In this document: piece after piece, positions 1-8,173 of the stretch | How positions within the stretch are numbered: position 1 is the first letter of the stretch | How the letters are laid out: each line of letters begins with the position of its first letter | Made by a program: the position numbers and the translations under genes | Notes under the pieces: model-generated | The model's input: the letters and a program-made list of their open reading frames with translations, nothing else | The model's database searches: none | Told to the model about the DNA's origin: nothing | Assembly: GCA_035536235.1 (NCBI GenBank) | Contig: DATLOQ010000119.1 | Coordinates: forward strand, 15,710-79,709 | DNA: 64,000 nt | Direction of reading: 5' to 3' | DNA from: DATLNF01 sp035536235 | Lineage (GTDB): Bacteria > Actinomycetota > Actinomycetes > BP-191

Positions 1-112
1 CGTGGCCTCGCGACGCCTCCTCGAGCGCCTCGGCTTCTCGTGGACATCCGACGTCCTCCCGCACGTCTGGTATGCCCTCCCCGTCACGGCTTTGGAAGTT
101 ACCCGTCAGTAG
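1..112 (+). CDS. GNAT-family N-acetyltransferase, 3' end only
   Basis: An open frame enters from the left edge (first full codon at position 2) and stops at TAG 110-112, giving about 36 residues. They begin VASRRLLERLGF, which resembles the last conserved segment (NxASxRxLExLGF) of RimJ/RimL-type GNAT acetyltransferases, enzymes that move an acetyl group from acetyl-CoA to an amine. Only this tail is visible, so substrate and start are unknown. The thiolase follows after 43 bases on the same strand. The family call rests on one short motif. Confidence 0.5.
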   Translation, partial: VASRRLLERLGFSWTSDVLPHVWYALPVTALEVTRQ

Positions 113-155
113 GTAGGCTGCAGCCCCTTCAGCCCGACTGCAGCAAGGAGCTTCC

Positions 156-1385
156 GTGGGTGGCGGCAGCAGCGCCCGGCAAGTGCGGAACGTCGTCTTC
201 GTCGACGGGCTGCGCACGCCGTTCGGCATCGGCAAGGCGACGGGGATGTACGCCGGCACACGAGCCGACGACCTAGTGGTGCGGGTCATCCGGGAGCTGC
301 TGCGCCGCAACCCGAACCTGCCACCCGAACGGGTGGATGACGTGGCGATCGCGGCGACCACCCAGATCGGCGACCAGGGCCTGACGATCGGCCGGATGGC
401 CGCTCTGCTCGCCGGGCTCCCCCAGTCCGTCCCTGGCTACGCCATCGACCGGATGTGCGCCGGCGCCATGACGGCGGTGACGACCTCGGCCAGCGGGATC
501 GGCATCGGCATGCAGGACGTCGTCATCGCTGGCGGAGTCGAGCACATGGGCCGCCATCCCATGGGCGAGGGCGTCGACCCCAACCCGCGCATCGTGAGCG
601 AGCGCCTCGTCGACACCTCCGCCCTGGTCATGGGGGCGACCGCTGAGAACCTGCACGACCGGCTGCCCGACGTGACGCGTGAGCGGTGTGACGCGTTCGC
701 CCTCGCGTCTCAGCACAAGGCCGCCGCCGCCATCGAAGCCGGCGTGATCGCTGAAGACCTGGCGCCGATGGCCACGTGGAGCGCGGCCGGCTGGGGTCTT
801 GCGACAGCCGACGAGCCGCCACGCCCGGATACGACGCTGGCGGGACTCGCTGCCCTGCGCACGCCGTTCCGCGCCCATGGCCGGGTGACGGCGGGCAACG
901 CCGCCGGGATCAACGACGGTGCCACCGGCTGCATCCTCGCGGCCGAGGAGGTGGCCGCGGAGCTGGGCCTCACGGCGAAGATGCGGCTGGTCGGCTTCGG
1001 CTTCGCCGGGGTGGAGCCGGAGGTCATGGGAGTCGGGCCGATCCCCTCGACGGAGAAGGCCCTGGCCCGCTGCGGCCTGCAGATCTCCGACATCGGCGCG
1101 TTCGAGCTCAACGAGGCGTTCGCCGTGCAGGTGCTGGCCTTCTTCGACCACTTCGGGATTCCGGACGACGACAGGCGGGTCAACCCCTACGGCGGTGCCA
1201 TCGCCTTCGGCCACCCGCTCGCGTCCTCCGGCGTGCGGCTCATGACACAGCTCGCTCGCACCTTCGCTGCAGACCCGACCGTGCGCTACGGCATCACCGC
1301 GATGTGCGTCGGCATCGGCATGGGCGGCACGGTCATCTGGGAGAACACCCTGTGGAACGGGTCTGAGGGAGAGGCGACGTCGTGA
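156..1385 (+). CDS. fadA: Acetyl-CoA acyltransferase (thiolase, FadA type)
   Basis: This 409-residue protein should cleave 3-ketoacyl-CoA with CoA to acetyl-CoA and a shortened acyl-CoA, the last step of fatty acid beta-oxidation in the cytoplasm. Thiolase signatures are visible: the acyl-accepting Cys101 (DRMCAGAM), the His353 segment (GGAIAFGHPLASSG) and the second catalytic Cys384 (AMCVGIGMGG). GTG 156 is chosen as start because AAGGAG lies 5 bases upstream (145-150). Its stop overlaps the GTG start of the next gene by four bases (GTGA), so the two are probably translationally coupled as a trifunctional-enzyme pair. An acetoacetyl-CoA thiolase role is possible but less likely beside fadB. 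Confidence 0.93.
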   Translation: MGGGSSARQVRNVVFVDGLRTPFGIGKATGMYAGTRADDLVVRVIRELLRRNPNLPPERVDDVAIAATTQIGDQGLTIGRMAALLAGLPQSVPGYAIDRMCAGAMTAVTTSASGIGIGMQDVVIAGGVEHMGRHPMGEGVDPNPRIVSERLVDTSALVMGATAENLHDRLPDVTRERCDAFALASQHKAAAAIEAGVIAEDLAPMATWSAAGWGLATADEPPRPDTTLAGLAALRTPFRAHGRVTAGNAAGINDGATGCILAAEEVAAELGLTAKMRLVGFGFAGVEPEVMGVGPIPSTEKALARCGLQISDIGAFELNEAFAVQVLAFFDHFGIPDDDRRVNPYGGAIAFGHPLASSGVRLMTQLARTFAADPTVRYGITAMCVGIGMGGTVIWENTLWNGSEGEATS

Positions 1386-3484
1386 CCGCGGAGACCACAG
1401 GAGTGCAGGAGAGCGAGGTCGTCACGTCCGCCTTCGTCCGGTACGTCGACCTGCCCCGGCGCGCCGGGCGTGCTGCGCTGGTCACGCTGGACAACGGCTT
1501 CGATCACACCAAGCCCACCACGTTCGGGCCGGGTGGACTCCGCTCGATCGACGTCGCACTCGACGAGGTGCTGGGCCGCGAAGACCTCGTCGCCATCGCC
1601 GTGACCGGCAAGAAGTTCATCTTCGCGGTCGGCGCGGACCTCTCGGGAGTGCCCCAGATCACCTCGCGCGATCAGGCACGGGAGGTCGGCCGGCTGGGCC
1701 ATCGGGTGTTCGCGCGACTGGCCGACTCCGCGGTGCCGACGTTTGCCCTGATCAACGGCGCGGCGATAGGCGGCGGCCTCGAGATCGCTCTCGCCTGTCA
1801 CTACCGCACCGTTTCGAGTGGCGCAGCGCCGATCGCGCTGCCGGAGTGCTTCCTCGGTCTGGTCCCCGGCTGGGGTGGTACGCAGCTCCTGCCGAACCTC
1901 ATCGGCCCGGACAGCGCACTGCGGGTGATCGTGGACAACGCACTGAACTCGAACAAGACGCTGCGCGCCCCGCAAGCCCTCGATCTCGGCATCGCCGACG
2001 TGATGTTCTCCCCCGCCGACTTCCTCGAGCGATCGCTCGAGTGGGTGGCCGACGTCGTGCACGGCGACGTCACCGTGAGCCGGCCGGCGATCGATCGGGG
2101 ACCCGGGTGGGAGGAAGCCGTGGCCCGCGCCCGGGCCAGCGTCGACGCCCGCCTGCACGGTTCGGCACCCGCGCCACTGCGCGCGCTGGATCTCGTCGCA
2201 CTGGCCCGGACGGCGAGCCGCGAGGAAGGCTTCGCCGCCGAGGACGAGGCGCTGGCCGACCTGGTCATGGGCGACGAGCTCCGGGCCGGCCTCTACTCCT
2301 TCGACCTGACCCAGAAGCGGGCGCGACGTCCTGTCGGCGCCCCCCGCGAGGGCGCCCGGGCGATCACCAAGGTAGGCGTGGTCGGCGCCGGTCTGATGGC
2401 CGGCCAGCTGGCCCTGCTCTTCGCGCAGCGCCTCGAAGTGCCGGTGGTCCTCACGGACATCGACCAAGAGCGCCTCGACCGCGGCGTCGGCCACGTCCGT
2501 GACGAGATCGCCACGCTGCACACGAAAGGCCGCATCTCTGCCGACCGAGCGCGCCGGCTCCACGGCCTGGTAACGGGCTCACTGAGCTTCGACGCCTTCG
2601 CCGATGCGGACTTCGTGATCGAGGCGGTCTTCGAGGAGATGAAGGTGAAGCAGCAGGTCTTCGCCCAGGTCGAAGCAGCTGTCTCCGACTCCTGCATCCT
2701 GGCCACCAACACCTCCTCTCTGTCGATCACCGAGATGGCCTCACAGCTCTCGCACCCCGAGCGCGTTGTCGGCTTCCACTTCTTCAACCCGGTGGCCGTG
2801 CTCCCCCTGCTCGAGGTCGTCCGCGCCGAGAGAACGGACGACGCGACGCTGGCGACGGCGTTCGCCGTCGCGAAGTCACTGAAGAAGTCCGCCGTGCTGG
2901 TCAAGGACGCGCCCGCCTTCGTGGTCAACCGCCTGCTCACCCGCTTTCTGGGAGAGGTCACCCGAGCCGTCGACGAGGGCGCCCCCTTCGACGTCGCCGA
3001 CCATGCGCTCGACCCGCTCGGCCTGCCCATGTCGCCGTTCCTGCTGCTGGCCCTCGTCGGTCCAGCAGTGGGACTGCACGTCGCGAAGACCCTGCACGAG
3101 GCCTACCCCGACCGCTATTACGTCAGCGCCAACCTGGAGCGGCTCGTCGCCGCCGGCAAGCCGGGCATCTACACCTGGGGCGCCGACGGGCAGCAGGTCG
3201 ACCCGGACGTGGCGGCGATGTTCGCGCCGCGGCCCGGGGCCCAGCCGCCGACGGGGGCCGAGGTACGTGACCGAGCTCTGGCGGCGCTGGCGCAGGAGAT
3301 CCGGCTCATGCTGGACGAGGGCGTCGTCGCCGAGGCACAGGACATCGACCTCTGCCTGCTGCTGGGTGCCGGCTGGCCTTTCCACAATGGCGGCATCACC
3401 CCGTACCTCGATCGGACCGGGGTGTCCGAGAGGGTCAACGGCAGCCGATTCCTCCCGAGAGGCGTGGCCTCGCTCCCCGCCTGA
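1382..3484 (+). CDS. fadB: 3-hydroxyacyl-CoA dehydrogenase / enoyl-CoA hydratase (FadB type)
   Basis: A 700-residue bifunctional beta-oxidation enzyme: hydration of 2-enoyl-CoA, then NAD-dependent oxidation of 3-hydroxyacyl-CoA. The N-terminal crotonase domain (about 20-210) shows the oxyanion-hole segments GKKFIFAVGADLSG and INGAAIGGGLEIAL and the catalytic-loop region GLVPGWGGTQLLP. A Rossmann fold starts near residue 330 (VGVVGAGLMAGQLA), with the 3HCDH signature FHFFNPVAVLPLLEVV further on and a C-terminal helical domain to the end. The Rossmann motif reads GAGLMA where many relatives have GAGxMG. The start overlaps fadA by GTGA. A CCCGCCGGCGGG palindrome (3489-3500) lies between this gene and the convergent peptidase. 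Confidence 0.93.
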   Translation: MTAETTGVQESEVVTSAFVRYVDLPRRAGRAALVTLDNGFDHTKPTTFGPGGLRSIDVALDEVLGREDLVAIAVTGKKFIFAVGADLSGVPQITSRDQAREVGRLGHRVFARLADSAVPTFALINGAAIGGGLEIALACHYRTVSSGAAPIALPECFLGLVPGWGGTQLLPNLIGPDSALRVIVDNALNSNKTLRAPQALDLGIADVMFSPADFLERSLEWVADVVHGDVTVSRPAIDRGPGWEEAVARARASVDARLHGSAPAPLRALDLVALARTASREEGFAAEDEALADLVMGDELRAGLYSFDLTQKRARRPVGAPREGARAITKVGVVGAGLMAGQLALLFAQRLEVPVVLTDIDQERLDRGVGHVRDEIATLHTKGRISADRARRLHGLVTGSLSFDAFADADFVIEAVFEEMKVKQQVFAQVEAAVSDSCILATNTSSLSITEMASQLSHPERVVGFHFFNPVAVLPLLEVVRAERTDDATLATAFAVAKSLKKSAVLVKDAPAFVVNRLLTRFLGEVTRAVDEGAPFDVADHALDPLGLPMSPFLLLALVGPAVGLHVAKTLHEAYPDRYYVSANLERLVAAGKPGIYTWGADGQQVDPDVAAMFAPRPGAQPPTGAEVRDRALAALAQEIRLMLDEGVVAEAQDIDLCLLLGAGWPFHNGGITPYLDRTGVSERVNGSRFLPRGVASLPA

Positions 3485-3509
3485 TCCGCCCGCCGGCGGG
3501 GAAGCCAGC

Positions 3510-4739
3510 TCAGCCGACCTGCCAGCTCGCCGTCTCGACGAGCAGCTCCGCGCGGGGATGGGTCGGCAGGACCCACGGCGTCGTGTCGGCGACCTGCACC
3601 TCGACGGTGAACGCGCCCCGTGGTCCCGCCTCCGTGCGGAGATCGAGCTCGGTCACGTCCCGGGCGACAACGCGACCGTCGATCGACCACGTGATGCGCA
3701 GCGTGCCGACTCGTGGCGTGGTGATACGCAAGGTCGCGCCGCGCCGCGCGGCGGCAGCCGGGGAAGCAGTCAGCAAGGGTCGGGCGAGCTCGTAGAAGCC
3801 GAGGACCATCTCCTCCCGACCGACGACGTTGAACTCGCGGCCGAGCGACCGCATGATCGAATTGGCACTGGGCCGGTAGTAGACAACCGGGTTGTAGCGG
3901 CCGCCGAGGTGGCTGCCGATCGTCCCTCCGTCCGGCGTGGACTGGCCGAACCAGCGCCACCACTTCAGCTGCTGCGGCACCATGACCTGCTCCGGGTAGA
4001 CCGTGGCGTTGGCCTCCGGTGCATCGCCGACGTGTGGAATGAGGTAAGGGCTGTCGTACTCGTCGGCGAGCTTGCCGATGGAATGTCCTAGCTCGTGGAT
4101 GGCGACCTGCCCGGCCTTGGCGTGGCCGCCGGATGCGGTAGCGACCTTGCCGCCGGCCCCGCCGTACTTGGCGCTGTTGCCGAGGGCCAGGACGTGGTCG
4201 ACGTCAGGCACGAGCTCTTCCGCGGCGGCCAGTGCCTTGCTCTGGTTGACACAGAGCAGACGCTCAGTGCCATTGCACCAGAACTGCATGTCCAGCACGG
4301 TGTCGCGCGAGGTGCCGGGCAACGGGTCGTTGTCGACCCCGGACTCGGCCGAGACCACCTCGACCAGCCAGACGTTGAACACACCGCGGTAGCTGCGGAA
4401 CGGCTCGATCGAGAACAGCTCGTCCACTTTCGACGATGCATGCCTGTGGAACACGGGCTGCTCCGCCGCGGTGTAGCCGTCACCGACGACCACCAGGTCG
4501 AACGTCGTCTCGGCCGGCCCGGAGACCTGCAGCGGGACGACGCCGGTCGCCGCGGCCGCGGCCCGGCTTCGCTCTGCGGCGGACGTCTCGAGAGCCACCG
4601 GCACCCGCACACGCTCGATGCGGCCATCGGGACTGAAGACCTCGCGGACCTCATACGCCGGGGCCGCTGGCGGCTGCTCGGCGGCCGCCAGAGAGGACAC
4701 GGCGATGAGCGGCAGCGCGAAGACAGCGGCCAGCCTCAT
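3510..4739 (-). CDS. Secreted M64-family zinc metallopeptidase
   Basis: A 409-residue protein with an N-terminal signal peptide (about residues 1-20, hydrophobic core then AAA), so it is exported. The peptidase core begins near residue 80 (FDLVVVGDGYTAAE, typical of the IgA-peptidase M64 family). The zinc motif HELGHSIGKLADEY starts at residue 215; the two His and the downstream Asp/Glu fit metal binding and catalysis. The region after about residue 310 looks like an Ig-like beta domain. M64 includes bacterial IgA proteases, but most environmental members have no known substrate. It converges with fadB and is unrelated to it in function as far as can be seen. Confidence 0.85.
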   Translation of the reverse strand: MRLAAVFALPLIAVSSLAAAEQPPAAPAYEVREVFSPDGRIERVRVPVALETSAAERSRAAAAATGVVPLQVSGPAETTFDLVVVGDGYTAAEQPVFHRHASSKVDELFSIEPFRSYRGVFNVWLVEVVSAESGVDNDPLPGTSRDTVLDMQFWCNGTERLLCVNQSKALAAAEELVPDVDHVLALGNSAKYGGAGGKVATASGGHAKAGQVAIHELGHSIGKLADEYDSPYLIPHVGDAPEANATVYPEQVMVPQQLKWWRWFGQSTPDGGTIGSHLGGRYNPVVYYRPSANSIMRSLGREFNVVGREEMVLGFYELARPLLTASPAAAARRGATLRITTPRVGTLRITWSIDGRVVARDVTELDLRTEAGPRGAFTVEVQVADTTPWVLPTHPRAELLVETASWQVG

Positions 4740-4806
4740 CCAGGCGGCTTCGGCACGCGCCCGGCGATTCCTTGTCGGGTCTGCTGTCGGGTTGCCGACA
4801 GCAGGC

Positions 4807-5253
4807 TCAGGCGCCTGGGCGCAGGAGCGGCAGGGCCTCCTGATGGGTGACCCGCAGGACCGACTCGGCGACGTGCAGGAACGTCTCGGCGTCGCGCAGC
4901 AGGTCGTCGGCCTCTCGAGCGCTCACCTGCCCGACCAGCCCGGCCTCCGCGGCGGCTCTCTTGCGGGCTCCGGCCGCGAAGAAGCTGGCCCATTCGGCCA
5001 GCTCAGGAGCCACCCGGCTGAGCAGCACCCACACGCTGATGGGGCGACGTCGGGAGCCCGCGCGCTGGTCAGGCTGCGCCTTGGCCGCCACCACCGCAGC
5101 CGCCGCGCGCAGCGCGGCGAGGTGGGCGGCGGCGTAGCGCTGCGCGGCGTTGGGTGCCATCGCAGCCTCGGCGACCCCGCGCCGGGACAGCCCGAGCAGG
5201 CCGGCACTGTCTGGGCCGGTCCCGGCGCGAGCAGTGATCGACGCGACGGTCAC
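4807..5253 (-). CDS. SAV_6107-family HEPN domain protein
   Basis: A 148-residue, alanine-rich helical protein matching the actinobacterial SAV_6107 HEPN family (segments AAQRYAAAHLAALRAAAAVV and DDLLRDAETFLHVAE). HEPN proteins are often RNases or nucleotide-binding partners, but no RX4-6H catalytic motif is evident here, so activity is uncertain. The start is GTG 5253 because GGAGG (5260-5264) sits 6 bases upstream; the longer GTG at 5274 lacks such a site. In other actinomycetes this family lies by error-prone polymerase genes, and here a perfect LexA box lies 195 bases upstream, which supports an SOS connection. Confidence 0.8.
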   Translation of the reverse strand: MTVASITARAGTGPDSAGLLGLSRRGVAEAAMAPNAAQRYAAAHLAALRAAAAVVAAKAQPDQRAGSRRRPISVWVLLSRVAPELAEWASFFAAGARKRAAAEAGLVGQVSAREADDLLRDAETFLHVAESVLRVTHQEALPLLRPGA

Positions 5254-5447
5254 GAAGCACCTCCAGGAACGCACCAGCGGAGCAGCGGGCTCGAGCGGCC
5301 GCCGGCCCGGGTGACGCGCTTCCCCACGCGCCCCCGAGCCGGCAGGTCCCGGCCGGCGGCCGCCCAGGGTCGAGACTGGGCAGCCGACCGGCCAAGAAAC
5401 CTCCGCTCACCGGCGGACGCGCCCCGCGAGAGCCCGCCGTCGGTTGA

Positions 5448-5463
5448 TCGAACAGACGTTCGA
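5448..5463. promoter_or_regulatory. LexA/SOS box
   Basis: The sequence TCGAACAGACGTTCGA is a perfect inverted repeat (TCGAAC-N4-GTTCGA) that matches the actinobacterial LexA operator. It lies between the HEPN gene (minus strand) and the crtA-like gene (plus strand). The HEPN gene is the more likely target, since its family is linked to DNA damage genes. It sits 52 bases before the proposed -10 of crtA, so control of that gene cannot be excluded. Confidence 0.8.
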
Positions 5464-5526
5464 CCATGCTGGAGAGTAAAGCCTGGGTGGGACAAACCGT
5501 CAACCCCGCTCCCCTACGCTGGGTCG

Positions 5527-6258
5527 ATGCCAGATTTCGCCGGGCAGCCGGCTGTCGAGAGCGCCCCGCTGGTGGTGCTCCAGGTCTGGACCGTGGCACT
5601 GTCCTCGGTGCCCCATGCCATCGCGCGGATGGCCCTGGACCGCCGACCCTTGCGTAGGACTCCCGGGCTGAGCTTCAGCAAGCTGCTGGGCACCGGCGAC
5701 GGGCAGAGCTTCACCGTGCGCGACGCCGACGTCCGCCGGTGGGGGCTGCTGTCTGTCTGGGCCTCCGACGCGGCGTACGACGACTTCCGCAGGTTCTCGG
5801 CCGTCCCCCGACGATGGACGCGGATCGCCGTCGAGGAGTGGGCGGTGAGCCTGCGGCCCCTGTCCAGTCGCGGCGAGTGGTCCGGCCGGGCACCGTTCGG
5901 CGAGCCGATCCCACGGCGCTACGACGGTCCGGTCGCCGCGATCACCCGCGCCCGGATCCGACCCACGAAGGCAATGACCTTCTGGAAGTCTGTGCCGGCG
6001 GTATCCGCCGACCTGCGCACAGGCGCGGGACTGCGCTGGGCCCTCGGCATCGGCGAGGCCCCCATCGGTCTGCAGGGCACGTTCTCCCTCTGGGACGACG
6101 CCGCGGCGCTGCGGGACTTCGCCTACGGGCGCGCTGCGCACACCACAGCGATCACCCGCACGGCGGAAGTCGGCTGGTACGCAGAGGAGCTCTTCGCCCG
6201 GTTCGCTGTCGAGGCGAGCTGCGGCACGGTGGACGGGCGAGATCCGGCGCGCGTCTGA
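5527..6258 (+). CDS. crtA: Spheroidene-monooxygenase-like protein (CrtA family)
   Basis: A 243-residue protein resembling CrtA, which adds keto groups at C2 of acyclic or psi-end carotenoids. Family features include VVLQVWTVAL near the start, the SFSKLLGTGDGQSFT segment, WGLLSVWASDAAYDDF, and RPTKAMTFWKSVPAVS in the second half (two related ferredoxin-like halves). ATG 5527 is preceded by TACGCT (5515-5520) with six bases between, so a leaderless transcript is likely. It heads the carotenoid region, beside crtO. Whether it acts on the same molecule as CruF/CrtD is an inference. Confidence 0.8.
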   Translation: MPDFAGQPAVESAPLVVLQVWTVALSSVPHAIARMALDRRPLRRTPGLSFSKLLGTGDGQSFTVRDADVRRWGLLSVWASDAAYDDFRRFSAVPRRWTRIAVEEWAVSLRPLSSRGEWSGRAPFGEPIPRRYDGPVAAITRARIRPTKAMTFWKSVPAVSADLRTGAGLRWALGIGEAPIGLQGTFSLWDDAAALRDFAYGRAAHTTAITRTAEVGWYAEELFARFAVEASCGTVDGRDPARV

Positions 6259-6286
6259 GGGAATCGCTCGGTCTCGACAGGAGCGA

Positions 6287-6376
6287 CTACGGGCCCGGGC
6301 AGCGCAGCGCCGCTGCCACCGCCGCCTGGCCGAGGCTGATCCCTCCGTCGTTGGGTGGGTGGATGCCCCTGCCGTC
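6287..6376 (-). pseudogene. Remnant of hypF (carbamoyltransferase) 3' end
   Basis: Read on the minus strand, this stretch encodes GIHPPNDGGISLGQAAVAAA followed by six residues and a TAG stop (6287-6289). That matches the conserved C-terminus of HypF, the carbamoyltransferase for NiFe-hydrogenase maturation (PPNDGGxxLGQ). An in-frame TGA lies four codons upstream (6377-6379) and no start or further HypF sequence is visible, so only the last 30 or so codons survive. It lies between crtA and crtO and suggests replaced or deleted DNA. Confidence 0.6.
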
Positions 6377-6426
6377 TCAGAAGCGGAGAGTAACGAACCC
6401 TGACGGAGTCCATAGACTCGTCCGAC

Positions 6427-8019
6427 ATGCGCGACGTCGTGGTGGTCGGAGCGGGGCACAACGCCCTGGTGGCGGCGTGCTACCTCGCGCGTGAGGGGCT
6501 CGACGTCGAGGTAGTCGAGCGCAGCGATGTCGTCGGCGGGGCGGTCTCCACCGTCGAGCGCTTCCCGGGTTACCTGATGGATCGCGGCTCGAGCGCGCAC
6601 ATCATGATCCGGCACACCGGCATTCTCGAAGAGCTGCGACTCGCCGAGGCGGGGTTGACGTACCAGGACCTCGACCCGTGGGGCTTCGCGCCGTACGGCG
6701 AGGAGAGCATCTACTTCTCCGTCGACCTCGACCGCACGTGCGCGTCCATCGAGAAGGTGTGCGGGAGTCAGGACGCCGACGCCTACCGCGCCTTCGTCGA
6801 CGACTGGGCCGACCGCAACGAGCGAGTGTTCAGCGCCTTCCAGGCACCGCCGACAGGCGCCAACCTCGGCCGGCACCTGTGGGGCATCGGCAAGAGCACC
6901 GGGCTCTCCGGCATGGAGCTGTCCCGGCAGTTCCTGACCACCGCGGACCAGCTGCTCGACACCCACTTCGACGACGAGCGCCTCAAGACCGCCCTCGCCT
7001 GGATGGGCGCGCAGTCCGGCCCGCCGACCCATGAAGTGGCGACCGCTGACCTCGTCGGCTGGAACACCCTCATGCATCGTCGCCCCCCGGGGCATCCGGT
7101 CGGCGGCAGCGGCCAGCTCTCCGTCGCCCTGGCCCGCCGCCTGGCGACGTACGGCGGGGTGCTGCGACTGGGCGACGGCGCGGCGCAGATCCGCACGCAG
7201 GACGGGCGGGCGACCGGCGTACGCACCATGAGCGGAGACACGATCGAGGCCGGCATCGTGGTAGCCGGATGCCACGTGCTGACCACCGTTGGCCTGGTGG
7301 GAGACGACGCCTCGGCCGGTCCGCGATGGCAGGAGCTGGCGCAGCGCGCGCGCCGTACGGTGCGCACCGGCAACGGCATCGGCATGGTCGTGCGGCTCGG
7401 GACAACCGACCTGCCCCGATACACCGCGGCGGATCCGGCACAGGACGGCGCGGAGCACCGGGCCATGCAGCTCATCGCACCGGACCGGGTGGCGTTGCGA
7501 CGAGCCCACGGCGAGTTCAGTGCGGGCCTCCCGCCGACCCGCCCGGCGGCGTTGGCGATGACCTTCTCCGCATTCGACGACACCATCGCGCCGCCCGGAA
7601 AACATAACGTGACCGTCTGGGGGCAGTGGCATCCCTACGAGCTCTCCAACGGTGAGAGCTGGGACGGCATCCGCGAGCGGGAGGGGCAGAAGCTCGTCGA
7701 CGCCGTCGACGCCGTCGCGCCTGGCTTCGCCAGCTCGGTGGAGCACATGCACGTCCAGACCCCGCTCGACCTGGAGCGCGAGCTCGGGCTGGTGCGTGGG
7801 CAGGTGATGCACGTCGAGATGGCGCTGGACCAGATGTTCGGGTGGCGCCCGCTCCCGGAGCTCGCCGGCTACCGCACCCCGCTCGGCGGGCTCTACCTCA
7901 CCGGTGCGTCCACTCACCCCGGCGGCGGGGTCTTCGGCGCCAGCGGTCGCTCCGCGGCCCGCATCGTCCTCGCCGACCGCTCCCCCAGCCTCCTCACCCG
8001 CTTGCGCCCCCGCCGCTGA
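6427..8019 (+). CDS. crtO: Beta-carotene/gamma-carotene 4-ketolase, CrtO type
   Basis: A 530-residue FAD-dependent oxidoreductase of the phytoene-desaturase fold. The dinucleotide-binding motif is at the N-terminus (VVVVGAGHNALVAACYLARE), followed by VVGGAVSTVERFPGYLMDRGSSAH, the signature of CrtO-type ketolases. The C-terminal FAD segment is LYLTGASTHPGGGVFGASGRSAAR. Length and motifs agree closely with the Rhodococcus CrtO ketolase as recalled. It would add a 4-keto group to the beta ring made by CrtYc/CrtYd. ATG 6427 follows TAGACT (6413-6418) by eight bases, so it is probably leaderless. Confidence 0.88.
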   Translation: MRDVVVVGAGHNALVAACYLAREGLDVEVVERSDVVGGAVSTVERFPGYLMDRGSSAHIMIRHTGILEELRLAEAGLTYQDLDPWGFAPYGEESIYFSVDLDRTCASIEKVCGSQDADAYRAFVDDWADRNERVFSAFQAPPTGANLGRHLWGIGKSTGLSGMELSRQFLTTADQLLDTHFDDERLKTALAWMGAQSGPPTHEVATADLVGWNTLMHRRPPGHPVGGSGQLSVALARRLATYGGVLRLGDGAAQIRTQDGRATGVRTMSGDTIEAGIVVAGCHVLTTVGLVGDDASAGPRWQELAQRARRTVRTGNGIGMVVRLGTTDLPRYTAADPAQDGAEHRAMQLIAPDRVALRRAHGEFSAGLPPTRPAALAMTFSAFDDTIAPPGKHNVTVWGQWHPYELSNGESWDGIREREGQKLVDAVDAVAPGFASSVEHMHVQTPLDLERELGLVRGQVMHVEMALDQMFGWRPLPELAGYRTPLGGLYLTGASTHPGGGVFGASGRSAARIVLADRSPSLLTRLRPRR

Positions 8020-8173
8020 TCGAGCCGCAGCAGCGACCAGCCAGACACGCAACCGGCGGCTCGGAGTCCTGCGTGGTGCTGAGGTGGCGGGTCGGTGGCG
8101 GGTGCCGGCTCCGGTTGTGTGGGGCTGTGGTCGCTCCCGTCTCGGGAGAGGCGCCTTGCGTATCGTGCCTGCC

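Noticed and set aside
3489..3500. CCCGCCGGCGGG palindrome between fadB and the M64 peptidase as a terminator
   Set aside because: Only 12 bases, no loop and no T-run; short GC palindromes are frequent in such DNA. Noted in the fadB entry only.
5250..5495. Possible 81-codon minus-strand gene just upstream of the HEPN gene, overlapping it by GTGA
   Set aside because: Its start would lie before the LexA box and the box would be inside it; composition is Arg/Gly/Pro low-complexity with no family resemblance.
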